Assembly (NCBI RefSeq): GCF_000385335.1
Contig: NZ_ARWA01000001.1
Location: forward strand, 2,248,001-2,312,000
Reading direction: 5' to 3'
Source: Methyloferula stellata AR4
GTDB lineage: Bacteria; Pseudomonadota; Alphaproteobacteria; Rhizobiales; Beijerinckiaceae
Length of the DNA stretch: 64,000 bases
Both the position numbers and the translations under genes were made by a program. Below, piece by piece: positions 54,181 through 63,778 of this stretch; the stretch's first letter is position 1; every line of letters starts with the position of its first letter. The notes under the pieces were generated by a model that was given only the letters and a program-made list of their open reading frames with translations, was not told where the DNA came from and did no database searches.

Positions 54181-54504
54181 ATGGCCGATCTGGACGAAGC
54201 GAGCACAAAGTCGATTCTGAGCCTGAAGACGGAATTGGAAAAGCTGAACGATAACATCATCCGGGCCGCCGAGGGCCGGCGCGAATTGCCGGTGCCGCTC
54301 GGCGAAACCTTGAAGAAAATTTCCGAATTGCTGGGCGAATGCGAGGATGCGATCAAGGAACATATTGCAACGCCCCTGAGCCCGGCTTCGATGGAGCTGG
54401 TGATCAACTCCTTGGACGTCGCCCACGAAAGCGTCGACAGTCTCATCGTGTTCGACGCGCTCGAAGGCACGGTCTTCAACACGGAAACCGTCGCGAACGA
54501 CTGA
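54181..54504 (+). CDS. Small helical protein, unknown function
   Basis: A 107-residue acidic protein predicted to be almost wholly alpha-helical (LKTELEKLNDNIIRAAEG, ISELLGECEDAIKEH). It has an ATG with GGAG upstream. No family recognised. It lies 114 bases after the ABC exporter and is followed by a terminator, so it may be the last gene of that unit. Confidence 0.65.
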   Translation: MADLDEASTKSILSLKTELEKLNDNIIRAAEGRRELPVPLGETLKKISELLGECEDAIKEHIATPLSPASMELVINSLDVAHESVDSLIVFDALEGTVFNTETVAND

Positions 54505-54530
54505 TCTCCGTTCTTGATGGTGAAAATAAA

Positions 54531-54560
54531 AAGGAGAGCTGCATTATTGCGGCTCTCCTT
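54531..54560 (+). terminator. Stem-loop terminator
   Basis: AAGGAGAGC and GCTCTCCTT pair around a 12-base loop, 27 bases after the helical protein's stop. Only a short T-run follows. Confidence 0.55.
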
Positions 54561-54584
54561 CGTTAGATTGCCTGAGCAGCGCCT

Positions 54585-56186
54585 TTAACGGTTGCTGAGG
54601 AGAAGATCGATCAGTTCAGAAATGAATGTTGGCCGCGGCGCAACATAGCTCGGCAGGGCGACGCGATAGACCAGCACAAGCGTGTCAACATTGGCGCCCG
54701 ACGCATCGGCATAGGCCGTGCCAGCCATATGTCCGTTCTGGGTGATGAAGTCATTGTCGCTACCAACGAACAGGAAATAATCGTTGGGTGCTTTTGGGTC
54801 GTGGACGGGCACGACGCTGATGCTCTCCCACTTTTCATAGAGATCGTTGGAATCGTTCGGCGCGCCATTGTGCAGATTGAAGCGGTTCAATTGCGAATTG
54901 TCGTTGATGTCCAGGAAGCTCTGATAAGCAACCGGGGTGATCGCGCTATTCAACACGCCGAGCGGCGCAACTGAGCCGCCAGTATTATCGTAGGAGGTAT
55001 TGGCGATATTGGTCGCGTGCGAGATGTCGATCAGATCGATGTGGCGATAGACCGAGGCGGGGTTTGATGTGGTGAAACCGGCGCTGCTGTCGCGGGCAAG
55101 CACTAGGAATTGATGGTCGTTCAGGGCGAAGAGTTCGCTCTGGGCAGCGGTCAGCAATTTCGTCTTGCTCGTGGTCTGATCCTGGTAGAGGGGCAGTTGC
55201 ACGACATATTCGGCGACGAGCTTCGGCTTGCCGACGACGAAGGGTTCACGATGCTCGAGATCGTAAACGAGCATGCGCGTATTGCGGCGGGTGGTCTTGA
55301 TATTAGCCGGATCGAGGTCCTGGATCAGGGCGCTTTGCAGCAGAACATAAAGTTTCTTGCGGTCGGGGCTCATAGCGAGACCCTCGAAGCCTTGATTGTT
55401 CTGGCGTCCTGAGACCGGGTTGCCGGGATCGGGATTATAGGTCACGCCAACCGGTGGGCTGTCGGCCGAGAAATTGTCAACAGTGGCGCCAGTCGAATCC
55501 TTGCGCATCGGGATGAAGGCGTCCGGCGGCCGAATGGCTTCGAGCAGTTTCCCTTCAAGGGTGTAATGATAAACATAGGGGCCATATTCATCGCTGACCC
55601 AGACCGTTCCGTCGCCGGGAAAGACGACCGCCTCATCATCGACGGGAATCTCCTTATTCGACATCGGAAGTTCCGGGAAAAACCGGGTCCGCGCGAAAAC
55701 GCCCGTAGGGTCAAGGCCGGTGGTCTTGGCTCCGAATGGCTTGCTGAATTCAAATGAGTCTTTGTAATCGAGTACGAGCTGATTTTGAGTTGTGGTCGAC
55801 GCGCCGGTGAAGGGCGTCAAAGTAACCTGGAACTTGTGCAGCCGGCCGTGAAAATCGACAGTGCCTTGGGTGTTCCAGCCGCGATCCGGCAGCATGTAGA
55901 GCGTGCCGCCGTAAGATCCGTCGCCCTTCTTATGCCAAGCCTCGATGTCCATCGCCATGCCGGAGCCAAATCCGCCCAGCGTGTCGCCAAATTTGTCTAT
56001 GGCATTTGAGGGAACACGGACGACGCCGACGAGACCCTTATTGATATAGGTCTGGCCTTCGAAATTGACCGATTGAGCCGAAGCCGCCGTCAGGCCGATG
56101 CAAACGCTCAGCGCCATACCCATCGTGCTTGCAACGCAATGGCGCAATCCCTTTGAAATATCTTTTGGATGCTGCTCGCCATTCAT
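54585..56186 (-). CDS. Secreted phytase-like esterase family protein
   Basis: A 533-residue exported protein with a signal peptide in residues 15-37 (cut near ASAQ). The esterase-like phytase domain follows; the diagnostic block QGFEGLAMSPDRKKLYVLLQ lies near the middle and a DRGWNTQG segment early. Family members are predicted to release phosphate from organic esters, though few have been tested. With pst, pit and phoB in the same window it may join phosphate scavenging, but no PHO box is visible upstream. Start 56186 has GGAGATG upstream. Confidence 0.8.
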   Translation of the reverse strand: MNGEQHPKDISKGLRHCVASTMGMALSVCIGLTAASAQSVNFEGQTYINKGLVGVVRVPSNAIDKFGDTLGGFGSGMAMDIEAWHKKGDGSYGGTLYMLPDRGWNTQGTVDFHGRLHKFQVTLTPFTGASTTTQNQLVLDYKDSFEFSKPFGAKTTGLDPTGVFARTRFFPELPMSNKEIPVDDEAVVFPGDGTVWVSDEYGPYVYHYTLEGKLLEAIRPPDAFIPMRKDSTGATVDNFSADSPPVGVTYNPDPGNPVSGRQNNQGFEGLAMSPDRKKLYVLLQSALIQDLDPANIKTTRRNTRMLVYDLEHREPFVVGKPKLVAEYVVQLPLYQDQTTSKTKLLTAAQSELFALNDHQFLVLARDSSAGFTTSNPASVYRHIDLIDISHATNIANTSYDNTGGSVAPLGVLNSAITPVAYQSFLDINDNSQLNRFNLHNGAPNDSNDLYEKWESISVVPVHDPKAPNDYFLFVGSDNDFITQNGHMAGTAYADASGANVDTLVLVYRVALPSYVAPRPTFISELIDLLLSNR

Positions 56187-56403
56187 GTTTTCATCTCCAA
56201 AATACACATTCGCGCAGCCGCGTGAATACCGTGCGGATCGCACGACGGTTTGCGGTATTTTCATCATTGTTCAGGGAAGCGGAGTGAATGCCGTCTTGGC
56301 AGGCCAAGCCGCGATCCGAACCGCTTGAGATAGGATGGCGCGAAGCTGACTCAATTCCATGTCGGCAATATTACAGCTGGAGGTAGTGCCGGAGGCTTTC
56401 GGG

Positions 56404-58035
56404 TTAAGTCAGCTTGCGCCGTTTGAAATCCCGCAAAATCTCGCGCGCCGCGTTATGACCCGGCGCGCCGGTGACGCCGCCGCCCGGATGCGTGCCTGAG
56501 CCGCACATATAGAGGCCGGGAACGGGGCCGCGGTAATCGGCATGGCCGAGCAGCGGACGCGCCGAAAACATCTGGCCCAAGTCGAGCGCGCCATGAAAAA
56601 TATCGCCGCCCACGAGACCAAAGGTCCGCTCAAGATCGAGCGGGCTCATGATCTGCCGCCCGAGAATCGAGCGCTTGAAATTCGGCGCATGGGCGTCGAC
56701 CGTCGCGATCATCAGATCGGCGACCGTGTCGCGATGCGCGTCCCAGGAGGCGCCGTCGGGCAGGCTTGGCGCCACATGCTGGCAGAAAAGGCTCGCGACA
56801 TGCTGGCCCCTGGGTGCGAGCGTATCGTCGAGCGTGGATGAAATCACCATCTCGACGATCGGCTGCTTCGACCAGCCATGGGTCCGCGCGTCGAAATAGG
56901 CCTGCTCCATATACGCAAGACTCGGCGCGATGATGATGCCGGCGCTGTGATGTTCGGCCTGATCGCGGCCGGGCAGGGCGGTGAAATCCGGCAATTCGGA
57001 TAGCGCGACATTCATCCGGAATGTGCCGGAGCCGCAGCGGTAGGCGGCGATACGCTTGCGAAAATCATCCGGCAATGCGGCCTGATCGATCAAGTGCTGA
57101 TAGAGAAGCTTCGGGTTCAGGTTCGAGACCACCGCACGGGCATAGATACGTTCGCCCGTCTCCGTGACGACCCCTGTGGTTCGGCCCTTCTCGACGATGA
57201 CTTCCTTCACGGGCGTTGAAAGGCGGATGTCTACGCCCCGCGCCATCCCAGCTTTCGCCATGGCCTGCGTGATCGCGCCCATCCCGCCGATCGCATGGCC
57301 CCAAAGGCCCTTGCGGCCGTTGATCTCGCCGAAGCAATGATGCAGCAGCACATAGGCTGAGCCCGGCGTATAGGGGCTCGCATAATTGCCGACGATCCCG
57401 TCGAAACCCAGCACCGCTTTGATGGGTGCGCTTTCGAACCACTGGTCGAGATAATCTCCCGCCGATTGCGTGAAGAGTGCCAGCAATTGCCGCCGGGTTT
57501 CGAGACCGAGCTTGCTCAGACGCCATCCGAGCTTGCCGCTCTTGATCAACTCGGGCAGTGCGGCGAGCGGATGACCTTCGATGACATTGGGCGGCGTTTC
57601 GAGGATCGTCCGGCGCAGAAAATCGGCGGCTATGCCGAGCTCCGTCTCGTAGGCCTCGAAGCGATCGGCATCTTTCTCCGAGAATTTCGCGATTTCGGCG
57701 CGGGTGCGGCTGGCTCCGACCTTCAGATAGCGGCCATCGTCGAGCGGCAGAAAATTCGACAGTTTGCGTTCGACGATCCGCAAGCCATGGGCGGCCAGGT
57801 CGAGATCGCGGATGATCTTCGGGTTGAGAAGCGAGACCGTGTAGGCCGCGACGGAATTGCGGAAGCCTGGATGAAATTCTTCCGTTACCGCGGCGCCGCC
57901 TGCGACGTGACGGCGTTCCAGAACGACAACCTTCAGCCCGGCGCCCGCGAGATAGGCGGCGCAGACGAGGCCATTATGGCCGCCGCCGATGATCGCGACA
58001 TCATGCACCTTGCTTTGGTCTCTCCGCAGATCCAT
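56404..58035 (-). CDS. FAD-dependent oxidoreductase, phytoene desaturase/PYROXD2-like
   Basis: Flavoprotein of 543 residues. The Rossmann motif near residue 13-30 is IIGGGHNGLVCAAYLAGAG. The closing FAD-contact block is MCGSGTHPGGGVTGAPGHNAA. Spacing matches the CrtI-like branch that includes PYROXD2. No carotenoid genes are adjacent, so a carotenoid role is not claimed. No signal peptide. Confidence 0.82.
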   Translation of the reverse strand: MDLRRDQSKVHDVAIIGGGHNGLVCAAYLAGAGLKVVVLERRHVAGGAAVTEEFHPGFRNSVAAYTVSLLNPKIIRDLDLAAHGLRIVERKLSNFLPLDDGRYLKVGASRTRAEIAKFSEKDADRFEAYETELGIAADFLRRTILETPPNVIEGHPLAALPELIKSGKLGWRLSKLGLETRRQLLALFTQSAGDYLDQWFESAPIKAVLGFDGIVGNYASPYTPGSAYVLLHHCFGEINGRKGLWGHAIGGMGAITQAMAKAGMARGVDIRLSTPVKEVIVEKGRTTGVVTETGERIYARAVVSNLNPKLLYQHLIDQAALPDDFRKRIAAYRCGSGTFRMNVALSELPDFTALPGRDQAEHHSAGIIIAPSLAYMEQAYFDARTHGWSKQPIVEMVISSTLDDTLAPRGQHVASLFCQHVAPSLPDGASWDAHRDTVADLMIATVDAHAPNFKRSILGRQIMSPLDLERTFGLVGGDIFHGALDLGQMFSARPLLGHADYRGPVPGLYMCGSGTHPGGGVTGAPGHNAAREILRDFKRRKLT

Positions 58036-58513
58036 GGGGCAGGCGGCGTGCGCCCATGGCTTCGCCTCTAAATGGCTTCGCCTGCTAACATGCTACCGTG
58101 CCGGCGGGAAGTCTTGGCTCGCGCCGCGGCGGACGCCAACTCGTACGGCCATCGTAACCTCCGCGATGAGCGCAGGCATCAGGCGGATATGACCTTACGC
58201 TTCACTACTTAGGCGCCGCACAATACCGCTTCACAAACGACTTTAGCGCAGCGGCTTTTTCAAATCCGTCTAAGCTGTTAAACCAAAAAGGTGCAGCGTA
58301 GCCGGAAGGCTCGGCTTGCGCATGCCCTGTGCAAGTTTTCTATTTTTTAATGAGCCACCTCGCCAAATTCGTCTGAGATACTACCTCATTTGGTGGGCGC
58401 GGGTTTCGGATCCCTACATATCTTTAAAAGCCGATGGCGACGGGCTCCTGAGAAAAACCGATTCCGTCGCTGCGCCGGGCGTTCGTTTTCTCCGATGACA
58501 TTTGAGGGTTTCA
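58036..58513. other. Intergenic region, 478 bp
   Basis: Divergent region between the flavoprotein and the HtrA-like gene. Local AT-rich stretches occur at 58330-58360. No repeat, RNA gene or open frame of convincing quality is seen. Confidence 0.4.
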
Positions 58514-59494
58514 ATGACCGCCGACGGCGAGGGTTGGGAAGTCCCGGAAGCGGAGCAGCCGCAACCCGGTCATTACCGGTATGATCTCGATCATGCCCTG
58601 GAATCGGTCGTGCGCGTCGGCGCGCGAATAGCGCACGGCGCCTTTACGGCTGAATCGCTCGGTACAGAGCGGGCCGGAAATGGCGTCTTGATTCGCGAGG
58701 ACGGTCTCATCCTCACGATTGGTTATCTTGTTACGGAAGCCGAGGAGATCTGGCTGACCACCAATAGCGGCCGTGTCGTGCCGGGCCATGTTCTCGGCTA
58801 TGATCAGCCGACCGGCTTTGGCCTCGTGCAGGCTCTGGGTCCGCTCGATATTCCGGTGATGGCCATCGGCTGTTCGCAACAGGCCGTCGTCGGCGCCCGG
58901 GTCGTGATCGGCGGGGCAGGCGGACGCAAGCACTCCGTCGCAGCACATGTCGTCGCGCGACGGGAGTTCGCCGGCTATTGGGAATATGTCCTCGATGAAG
59001 CGGTCTTTACGGCACCAGCCCATCCGAATTGGGGTGGGACGGCAGTGATCGGGGCCGAAGGCGACCTGATCGGCATCGGTTCCTTGCAGGTTCCTCAACA
59101 AATCCACGGTTCCCAGGTCGTACCTCTCAATATGATCGTCCCGATCGATCTGCTGCCGCCGATCCTTGACGATCTTTGCAGGATGGGATCGGCTGATCGG
59201 CCGCCGCGGCCCTGGCTTGGGATTTATGCGGCCGAAACCCAGGAGACCATCGTCATCGTCGGCTGCGCCAGCCGTGGACCGGCGCAGCGCGCCGGCCTGC
59301 GCGAAGGCGACATCGTGCTGGCAGTCGCTGGCCGGCCGGTTGAAACTCTGGCCGGCTTCTTTCGCGCCATTTGGGCTTTGGGGCTGGCCGGCGTCGACGT
59401 GCCTTTGACGCTCGATCGCGAAGGCGATGTCTTCGACGTGGGGGTCACGTCGAGCGACCGGCAGCATTTCCTCCGGCGGGTGCGGACCCACTGA
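58514..59494 (+). CDS. HtrA/S1C-like pseudoprotease with PDZ domain
   Basis: A 326-residue protein with the trypsin-like HtrA fold followed by a PDZ domain (about 230-315, PWLGIYAAET then RAGLREGDIVLAVAGRPVE). Compared with DegP, all three catalytic residues are replaced: the histidine of TNNHVV is Y71 in LTIGYLV, the aspartate is G101 in TGFGLVQ, and the serine of GNSGG is W173 in PNWGG. No signal peptide or membrane span is seen, so it appears cytoplasmic. It probably acts as a binding or scaffold protein. The start at 58514 has GAGGG upstream. Confidence 0.8.
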   Translation: MTADGEGWEVPEAEQPQPGHYRYDLDHALESVVRVGARIAHGAFTAESLGTERAGNGVLIREDGLILTIGYLVTEAEEIWLTTNSGRVVPGHVLGYDQPTGFGLVQALGPLDIPVMAIGCSQQAVVGARVVIGGAGGRKHSVAAHVVARREFAGYWEYVLDEAVFTAPAHPNWGGTAVIGAEGDLIGIGSLQVPQQIHGSQVVPLNMIVPIDLLPPILDDLCRMGSADRPPRPWLGIYAAETQETIVIVGCASRGPAQRAGLREGDIVLAVAGRPVETLAGFFRAIWALGLAGVDVPLTLDREGDVFDVGVTSSDRQHFLRRVRTH

Positions 59495-59663
59495 CCGCGA
59501 CCGCTCTCTTCAAACTCGCTTTCGGGCCGATTTCTCTTTAAAGAAAGGGCTGGCGCTCACGGTCGGAAACATCCGCCCGGCAGCGGCCCCGAAATTGCTC
59601 GCCCGTCAGGGCGGTCTTTGCGCAAGGCGCAAAGGAAGTGAAATTTGGAGACGAGAGGCAACA

Positions 59664-59903
59664 ATGAGTGACCCGACCGAAGCAGCCGTGATGAAAACCT
59701 TGATCGAAAACCTGTTGGCGAAAGCCAAAAACGCCCATCGGGATTTCAAGATGACGACGACGGCGGGCGGCATCCAGACGATCGCGGGCAATGCCGTCAT
59801 GGATCAGGAAATCGTGATTGGCGACTATGCCATCTCATGGACGGATGGGTCGCGCACCTATGTCGTACCCTATTCCAAGATCGATCATCTTTTGATGGTC
59901 TGA
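59664..59903 (+). CDS. Small protein of unknown function
   Basis: A 79-residue protein (MSDPTEAAVMKTLIEN start; TYVVPYSKIDHLLMV end). It has an ATG preceded by GAGAGG. The later half looks like a small beta-barrel or PH-like fold, but no family is recognised. It lies 169 bases after the HtrA-like gene on the same strand. Confidence 0.6.
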   Translation: MSDPTEAAVMKTLIENLLAKAKNAHRDFKMTTTAGGIQTIAGNAVMDQEIVIGDYAISWTDGSRTYVVPYSKIDHLLMV

Positions 59904-59996
59904 TTGCTCGAGCCGCCGCCGATGGCGGCGCTCAGCCTAGGTCCGGACAAAGCCCTGACTTTTCCGGATGAGAATAAAGTTCAAATCGGTCTCCAC

Positions 59997-60034
59997 GCAT
60001 GATCCCGGAAAGTCCGCGACTTTTCGGGATCATG
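59997..60034. repeat. Family B hairpin repeat, 38 bp
   Basis: Arms CATGATCCCG and CGGGATCATG are exact complements, with the inner GAAAGTCCGCGACTTTTC able to extend the stem. It lies between the small protein and a convergent gene. Confidence 0.7.
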
Positions 60035-60057
60035 TTAAAAATATCATCGAGTTATCG

Positions 60058-60651
60058 TCAGAACTTGATGAGGTTGTGGAAGGCGTCGCCGACGACACGG
60101 AATGGTTTGAGCAGGGTTCCCGTTGTGGGCAGACGATCCGTCACGGGTGAAAACATATTCCGCGCGGCGGGTTTCGCTGGCACTTCGGATGCGGCCACTG
60201 CGACGGGAATCGGCGCGGGCGGTATAAGCGCGCCGGGAGCAGGCGTTGCGAGGGAAGCCGCCACGGGTGCCGCCGTCTTGGCAGCCTCTTCGGTGGATGC
60301 CGGGCGGCGCGGCGGCAGGACCGGCTTGCCGGGGATTTTCGGAATGACGGCGCTCGCCAGGCCGTTTTTCTTCGATGCGTTGTCGAGCGTGCCCGCTTCG
60401 GGAACGACATAGGATGCCGAGGTCACCCGCGCCGCAGGCGGCGGGGCGTCCATGCCAGGCTCCTCGATATGGCCCGCCCATTGCGGTTGCTCCGCCTCGG
60501 CCACAGTGAGATGCGCCGGACCGGACGTCTGAGTCAGCGGCAGAAACGTCACATAACCGGCGACGGCGGCTGCCGCGACGATTGCCGCTTGGAGTGCGGG
60601 CCGAAGCGGCGAGGCTCCGGTCAATCCGTGAAAAAACAAAGGTAATTGCAT
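60058..60651 (-). CDS. Membrane-anchored Pro/Ala-rich protein, unknown function
   Basis: A 197-residue protein with one membrane span near residues 20-40. A long disordered region rich in proline and alanine follows, then a short end (TGTLLKPFRVVGDAFHNLIKF) that may be a functional motif. The function is unknown. It sits 190 bases downstream of pyrE on the same strand. Confidence 0.55.
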   Translation of the reverse strand: MQLPLFFHGLTGASPLRPALQAAIVAAAAVAGYVTFLPLTQTSGPAHLTVAEAEQPQWAGHIEEPGMDAPPPAARVTSASYVVPEAGTLDNASKKNGLASAVIPKIPGKPVLPPRRPASTEEAAKTAAPVAASLATPAPGALIPPAPIPVAVAASEVPAKPAARNMFSPVTDRLPTTGTLLKPFRVVGDAFHNLIKF

Positions 60652-60841
60652 AAGGCCCTCGCAATTATTCTTGAGCCCATCGCGCGATTCGAAAACGGTT
60701 TTGAGTCGGGTCGCGATCTGCTTCGAAATAAGTGCAACACGGCGCTTCCGTGCTTTAGGGGATTTGAGTTCCCCATTGCGTCAATTGATGGGCAGACTTG
60801 TTGCAAGAAGGTAACAAAGCCCGGGATCTTTCGGCTCCGGC

Positions 60842-61540
60842 CTAGCCGGCGCTCTTGAACTCCGCGATGCCCCCATGGGCGGCCGACCATTCGGCCGGCG
60901 CATGGAGAAAGGCTTCGACCGCGTCCAAGGTCGAAGTTTCGAAATACTGATGCGCCCGGGCCACAGCCAGCACGTCCCACCAGGTGACGAGGTAATGCAG
61001 CGTGAGTCCCAGGTCCGCGAGGATCTGCTGGGCATGCGGAAAAATATCGTAGAAGAAAAACACCAAAGCGTGGTCGCAGGTCTGTCCGGCGTCGCGCAGC
61101 GCATTGCAAAAATTCACCTTGCTGCGGCCGTCTGTCGCGAGGTCCTCGACGAGCAGCGCGCGCTTGCCTTCGTGAATATCGCCCTCGATCTGGGCGTTGC
61201 GGCCGAAGCCCTTCGGCTTCTTGCGGATATATTGCATCGGCAGCATCAGCCGGTCGGCGAGCCACGCTGCGTAAGGGATGCCGGCCGTCTCGCCGCCGGC
61301 GATGACCTCGAGGCTTTCGTAGCCGATCTCGTGCTCGATCGTCGTGACCGCGAAATCGATCATCCTGTTGCGCAGGCGCGGATAGGAGATGATCTTGCGC
61401 ATATCCGTATAGACCGGGCTGGCCCAGCCGGAGGTGAAAATAAACGGCGTCTCGGCATTGAACAGGATCGCCTTCACCTCGATCAGCATTTTGGCGGTCT
61501 CGGTGGCGATCAACTGTTTTTCTTGCGTGCGCTCGGACAT
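60842..61540 (-). CDS. pyrE: Orotate phosphoribosyltransferase
   Basis: Pyrimidine synthesis enzyme converting orotate and PRPP to OMP; 232 residues. Visible blocks are [40 protein letters not shown] and the PRPP-binding [14 protein letters not shown]. The start at 61540 is near the SAM/orotate-unrelated leader and is supported by the fit to family length. It is an isolated pyrimidine gene. Confidence 0.94.
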   Translation of the reverse strand: MSERTQEKQLIATETAKMLIEVKAILFNAETPFIFTSGWASPVYTDMRKIISYPRLRNRMIDFAVTTIEHEIGYESLEVIAGGETAGIPYAAWLADRLMLPMQYIRKKPKGFGRNAQIEGDIHEGKRALLVEDLATDGRSKVNFCNALRDAGQTCDHALVFFFYDIFPHAQQILADLGLTLHYLVTWWDVLAVARAHQYFETSTLDAVEAFLHAPAEWSAAHGGIAEFKSAG

Positions 61541-61980
61541 GCGAGTCTCCAGGGCTGGCGGCCAATGCGTGCCGAGACGCGTGGATTAATGCTAAAGTCC
61601 CGACATCTTCAAGCCGTCCCCGGCGACTATAAGTTTTTCTTTTTTGCTCCGATGCCGGGGCATGAGAATCCGCCCGTGCTCGCGAAGCCTTGATCGCTTG
61701 GAGGCGCTGAGGGGGAGGAGGCTCGTTTGATCGTATCATCGCGAGGAAGCCCATGAGCCCACGCCGATACCATGCGAAAAGCCAAGGGGTTGCGAGGTAA
61801 TTATTATTTACATTCGACGTTTTTTGAGTCAGAACTCATCGGTACGGCTTGGGATATTCTGCTATTCCCCGTCTTGAAATTTCGACGATCCGATGGCCTG
61901 ATTTCGGTATAGCCTTTCGGGGCATTTGTCCGATCCACGCGGTCGCGGCTGGCTGATCGTCAAAGCAATGAAGGACACAT
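61541..61980. other. Divergent intergenic region, 440 bp
   Basis: Between pyrE and the desaturase-family gene, holding promoters for both. A small inverted pair TGAGT (61825-61829) / ACTCA (61834-61838) is the only symmetry noted, within an AT-rich patch at 61797-61830. Confidence 0.4.
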
Positions 61981-62790
61981 ATGTCTGACGGGATCCTGCT
62001 GGGGTGGCTTCCCCTTTCCGTCCTGGCCTGGGCGGTTCAGATGGCCGTTTTTCACGGGATCGGTTTCGCCTTCGAATGGTGCGACCGGACCGGCCGGCTC
62101 TCCGGCGCCAAAGTGCGCAACGTGGGGCGGTTGAGCTATCGGGCGGCTTTGCCGCGCGTCCTCGTTAATCAGGTCTTCGTGCTTCTGCCCGCCATGATGC
62201 TGGTGCAATGGGCGGGGCTCGCCTTCACCGGCGTCACCCATCTCCCTGCCTGGCAGTTCCTGCTGGACCTCGTCCTCATGGGAATTAGTCACGATATCGT
62301 TCAATATATCGCCCATCGCCATATCCTGCACCGGCCAGGAATTGGCCGGATGTTTGGGCACGGCATTCATCACGGGACGGGCGCGAGCCAGGCGATCACC
62401 GCCTGTTACATGAGTGCCGCGGATTTCTTTCTCGAAATCGTCTTGCCATATCTCGTTCCGCTCGTCCTGATCGGCGGCGGCGGCGGCGATGTCTTCTTTC
62501 ATTGCTTTGTCGCGGGCGCCGGGGCGTTCGGGGGGCTTTACGAACATTCCGGCTATGATTTCGCGGTGCCCTTGCGAAAGACGCGCTTTTTCGCGCAAAG
62601 GCCGCGGCTTGGCGGATGGATCGCAGCCGCCATTACAAGCCACGCGCATGGCGAACATCACCGGCGCAGCAATGTCAGCTTCAGCGACGGTTTCGGCAGT
62701 CCGGGGATTTGCGACACGCTGTTCGGGACCCGCTGGGATAAAGCCGATCATGGATCGAGACCGAGAGTCCCGGCGCAATCCATGTTCTGA
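61981..62790 (+). CDS. Fatty acid hydroxylase/sterol desaturase family protein
   Basis: Membrane di-iron enzyme of 269 residues with four or five spans. The three histidine clusters of the family are visible: SHDIVQYIAHRH, HGIHHGTG and HAHGEHH. These bind two iron atoms for hydroxylation or desaturation of a lipid. The substrate is unknown; roles in sphingolipid or hydroxylated fatty-acid synthesis are possible given the ceramide-glucosyltransferase-like gene elsewhere in the window. Confidence 0.85.
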   Translation: MSDGILLGWLPLSVLAWAVQMAVFHGIGFAFEWCDRTGRLSGAKVRNVGRLSYRAALPRVLVNQVFVLLPAMMLVQWAGLAFTGVTHLPAWQFLLDLVLMGISHDIVQYIAHRHILHRPGIGRMFGHGIHHGTGASQAITACYMSAADFFLEIVLPYLVPLVLIGGGGGDVFFHCFVAGAGAFGGLYEHSGYDFAVPLRKTRFFAQRPRLGGWIAAAITSHAHGEHHRRSNVSFSDGFGSPGICDTLFGTRWDKADHGSRPRVPAQSMF

Positions 62791-62800
62791 TTTTCAAAGA

Positions 62801-62844
62801 CGCATAATCCGATGCGAAAAGTCCGCAACTTTCGGGATTATGCG
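62801..62844. repeat. Family B hairpin repeat overlapping a stop codon
   Basis: CGCATAATCC (62801-62810) and GGATTATGCG (62835-62844) are exact complements, with inner GCGAAAAGTCCGCAACTTTCG. The stop codon of the convergent methyltransferase (62838-62840) lies in the right arm. It separates convergent genes and may terminate both. Confidence 0.7.
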
Positions 62845-63506
62845 ATCACGCGGATAAGCGCGAAGCCGTCATAGCCCTTGACGCCGACCGTCTGCACGGC
62901 CGTGGCCGAGACGCGCGGCTCGGCCGCGATCAACTCGTTCATGCGGCGCACGCCCTTGATATTCGGATCCGCATTATTGCTGTCGATGACCCCGCCTTCG
63001 CGCACGACATTATCGGCGATAATCAAGGTGCCTTGCCGCGCCAGTTTGAGCGCGAAGGCGAAATAATCCGGCAGGCCCGCCTTATCCGCATCGATGAAAA
63101 TGAAGTCGAAGGGCGGCAGCTTTTCCGCTTCGATGCGCGCCAAGCTTTCGAGGGCTTTGCCGAGACGGATATCGACCACGCCTGAGAGGCCCGCCGCCGC
63201 TATATTGCCTCTTGCGACTTCGGCATGTTTCGGGTCGGCCTCGAGCGAGATAAGCCGTCCGTCCGGCGGCAGCGCCCGGGCAAGCCAGATTGTCGAATAG
63301 CCGCCGAGCGTTCCGATTTCGAGGATCCGCCGGGCTCCGGCCGTCTGTGCCAACAGATGGAGAAGCTTGCCTTGGTTCGGGGCGACATTGATCGCTGGCA
63401 GACCAGCCGCCGCGCTCGAAGCGAGCGCGGCCTTGAGCGCCTCATCCTGCGGGACGAGAAGGTCGGTGATATAGCGGTCGACCGCGCTCCATTGGTCCTG
63501 CGACAT
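62838..63506 (-). CDS. Class I SAM-dependent O-methyltransferase
   Basis: A 222-residue enzyme of the caffeoyl-CoA/catechol O-methyltransferase type. The SAM loop is RRILEIGTLGGYSTIWLA near residue 58-75. Metal-binding segment FDFIFIDADKAG and later IADNVVREGG are also present. The substrate is unknown. The stop codon lies in a hairpin repeat. Confidence 0.88.
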   Translation of the reverse strand: MSQDQWSAVDRYITDLLVPQDEALKAALASSAAAGLPAINVAPNQGKLLHLLAQTAGARRILEIGTLGGYSTIWLARALPPDGRLISLEADPKHAEVARGNIAAAGLSGVVDIRLGKALESLARIEAEKLPPFDFIFIDADKAGLPDYFAFALKLARQGTLIIADNVVREGGVIDSNNADPNIKGVRRMNELIAAEPRVSATAVQTVGVKGYDGFALIRVIA

Positions 63507-63529
63507 AATATCTCGCTGTTTCGTCCCGC

Positions 63530-63778
63530 TTACGGATCGAGGACGATATAAGGCGGGACATTATAATAAGGAGGCTGCATCGGGGTGGAGTAAACTCTGA
63601 CGTGAACCGGGATCGGCCCGCGCGGGGCAGGAAACCAGATCGCGCTGTCCCGCCATGGGTGATAGGGCTGAAACACGATCGCCGAAGGCCAGCCGAAGAA
63701 GGCTTCCTCTTGCGCCATCGCCGGGCCGGCCAGCGAGGTAAAGGCAAGAATTGAGAAGAACACACGAGTTTTCAGCAT
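63530..63778 (-). CDS. Small secreted Pro/Tyr-rich protein, unknown function
   Basis: An 82-residue protein with a signal peptide (MLKTRVFFSILAFTSLAG, cut near AMAQE). The mature part of about 60 residues is rich in proline, tyrosine and tryptophan and ends YNVPPYIVLDP. It has no cysteines. It lies 23 bases before the O-methyltransferase on the same strand. No family recognised. Confidence 0.6.
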   Translation of the reverse strand: MLKTRVFFSILAFTSLAGPAMAQEEAFFGWPSAIVFQPYHPWRDSAIWFPAPRGPIPVHVRVYSTPMQPPYYNVPPYIVLDP

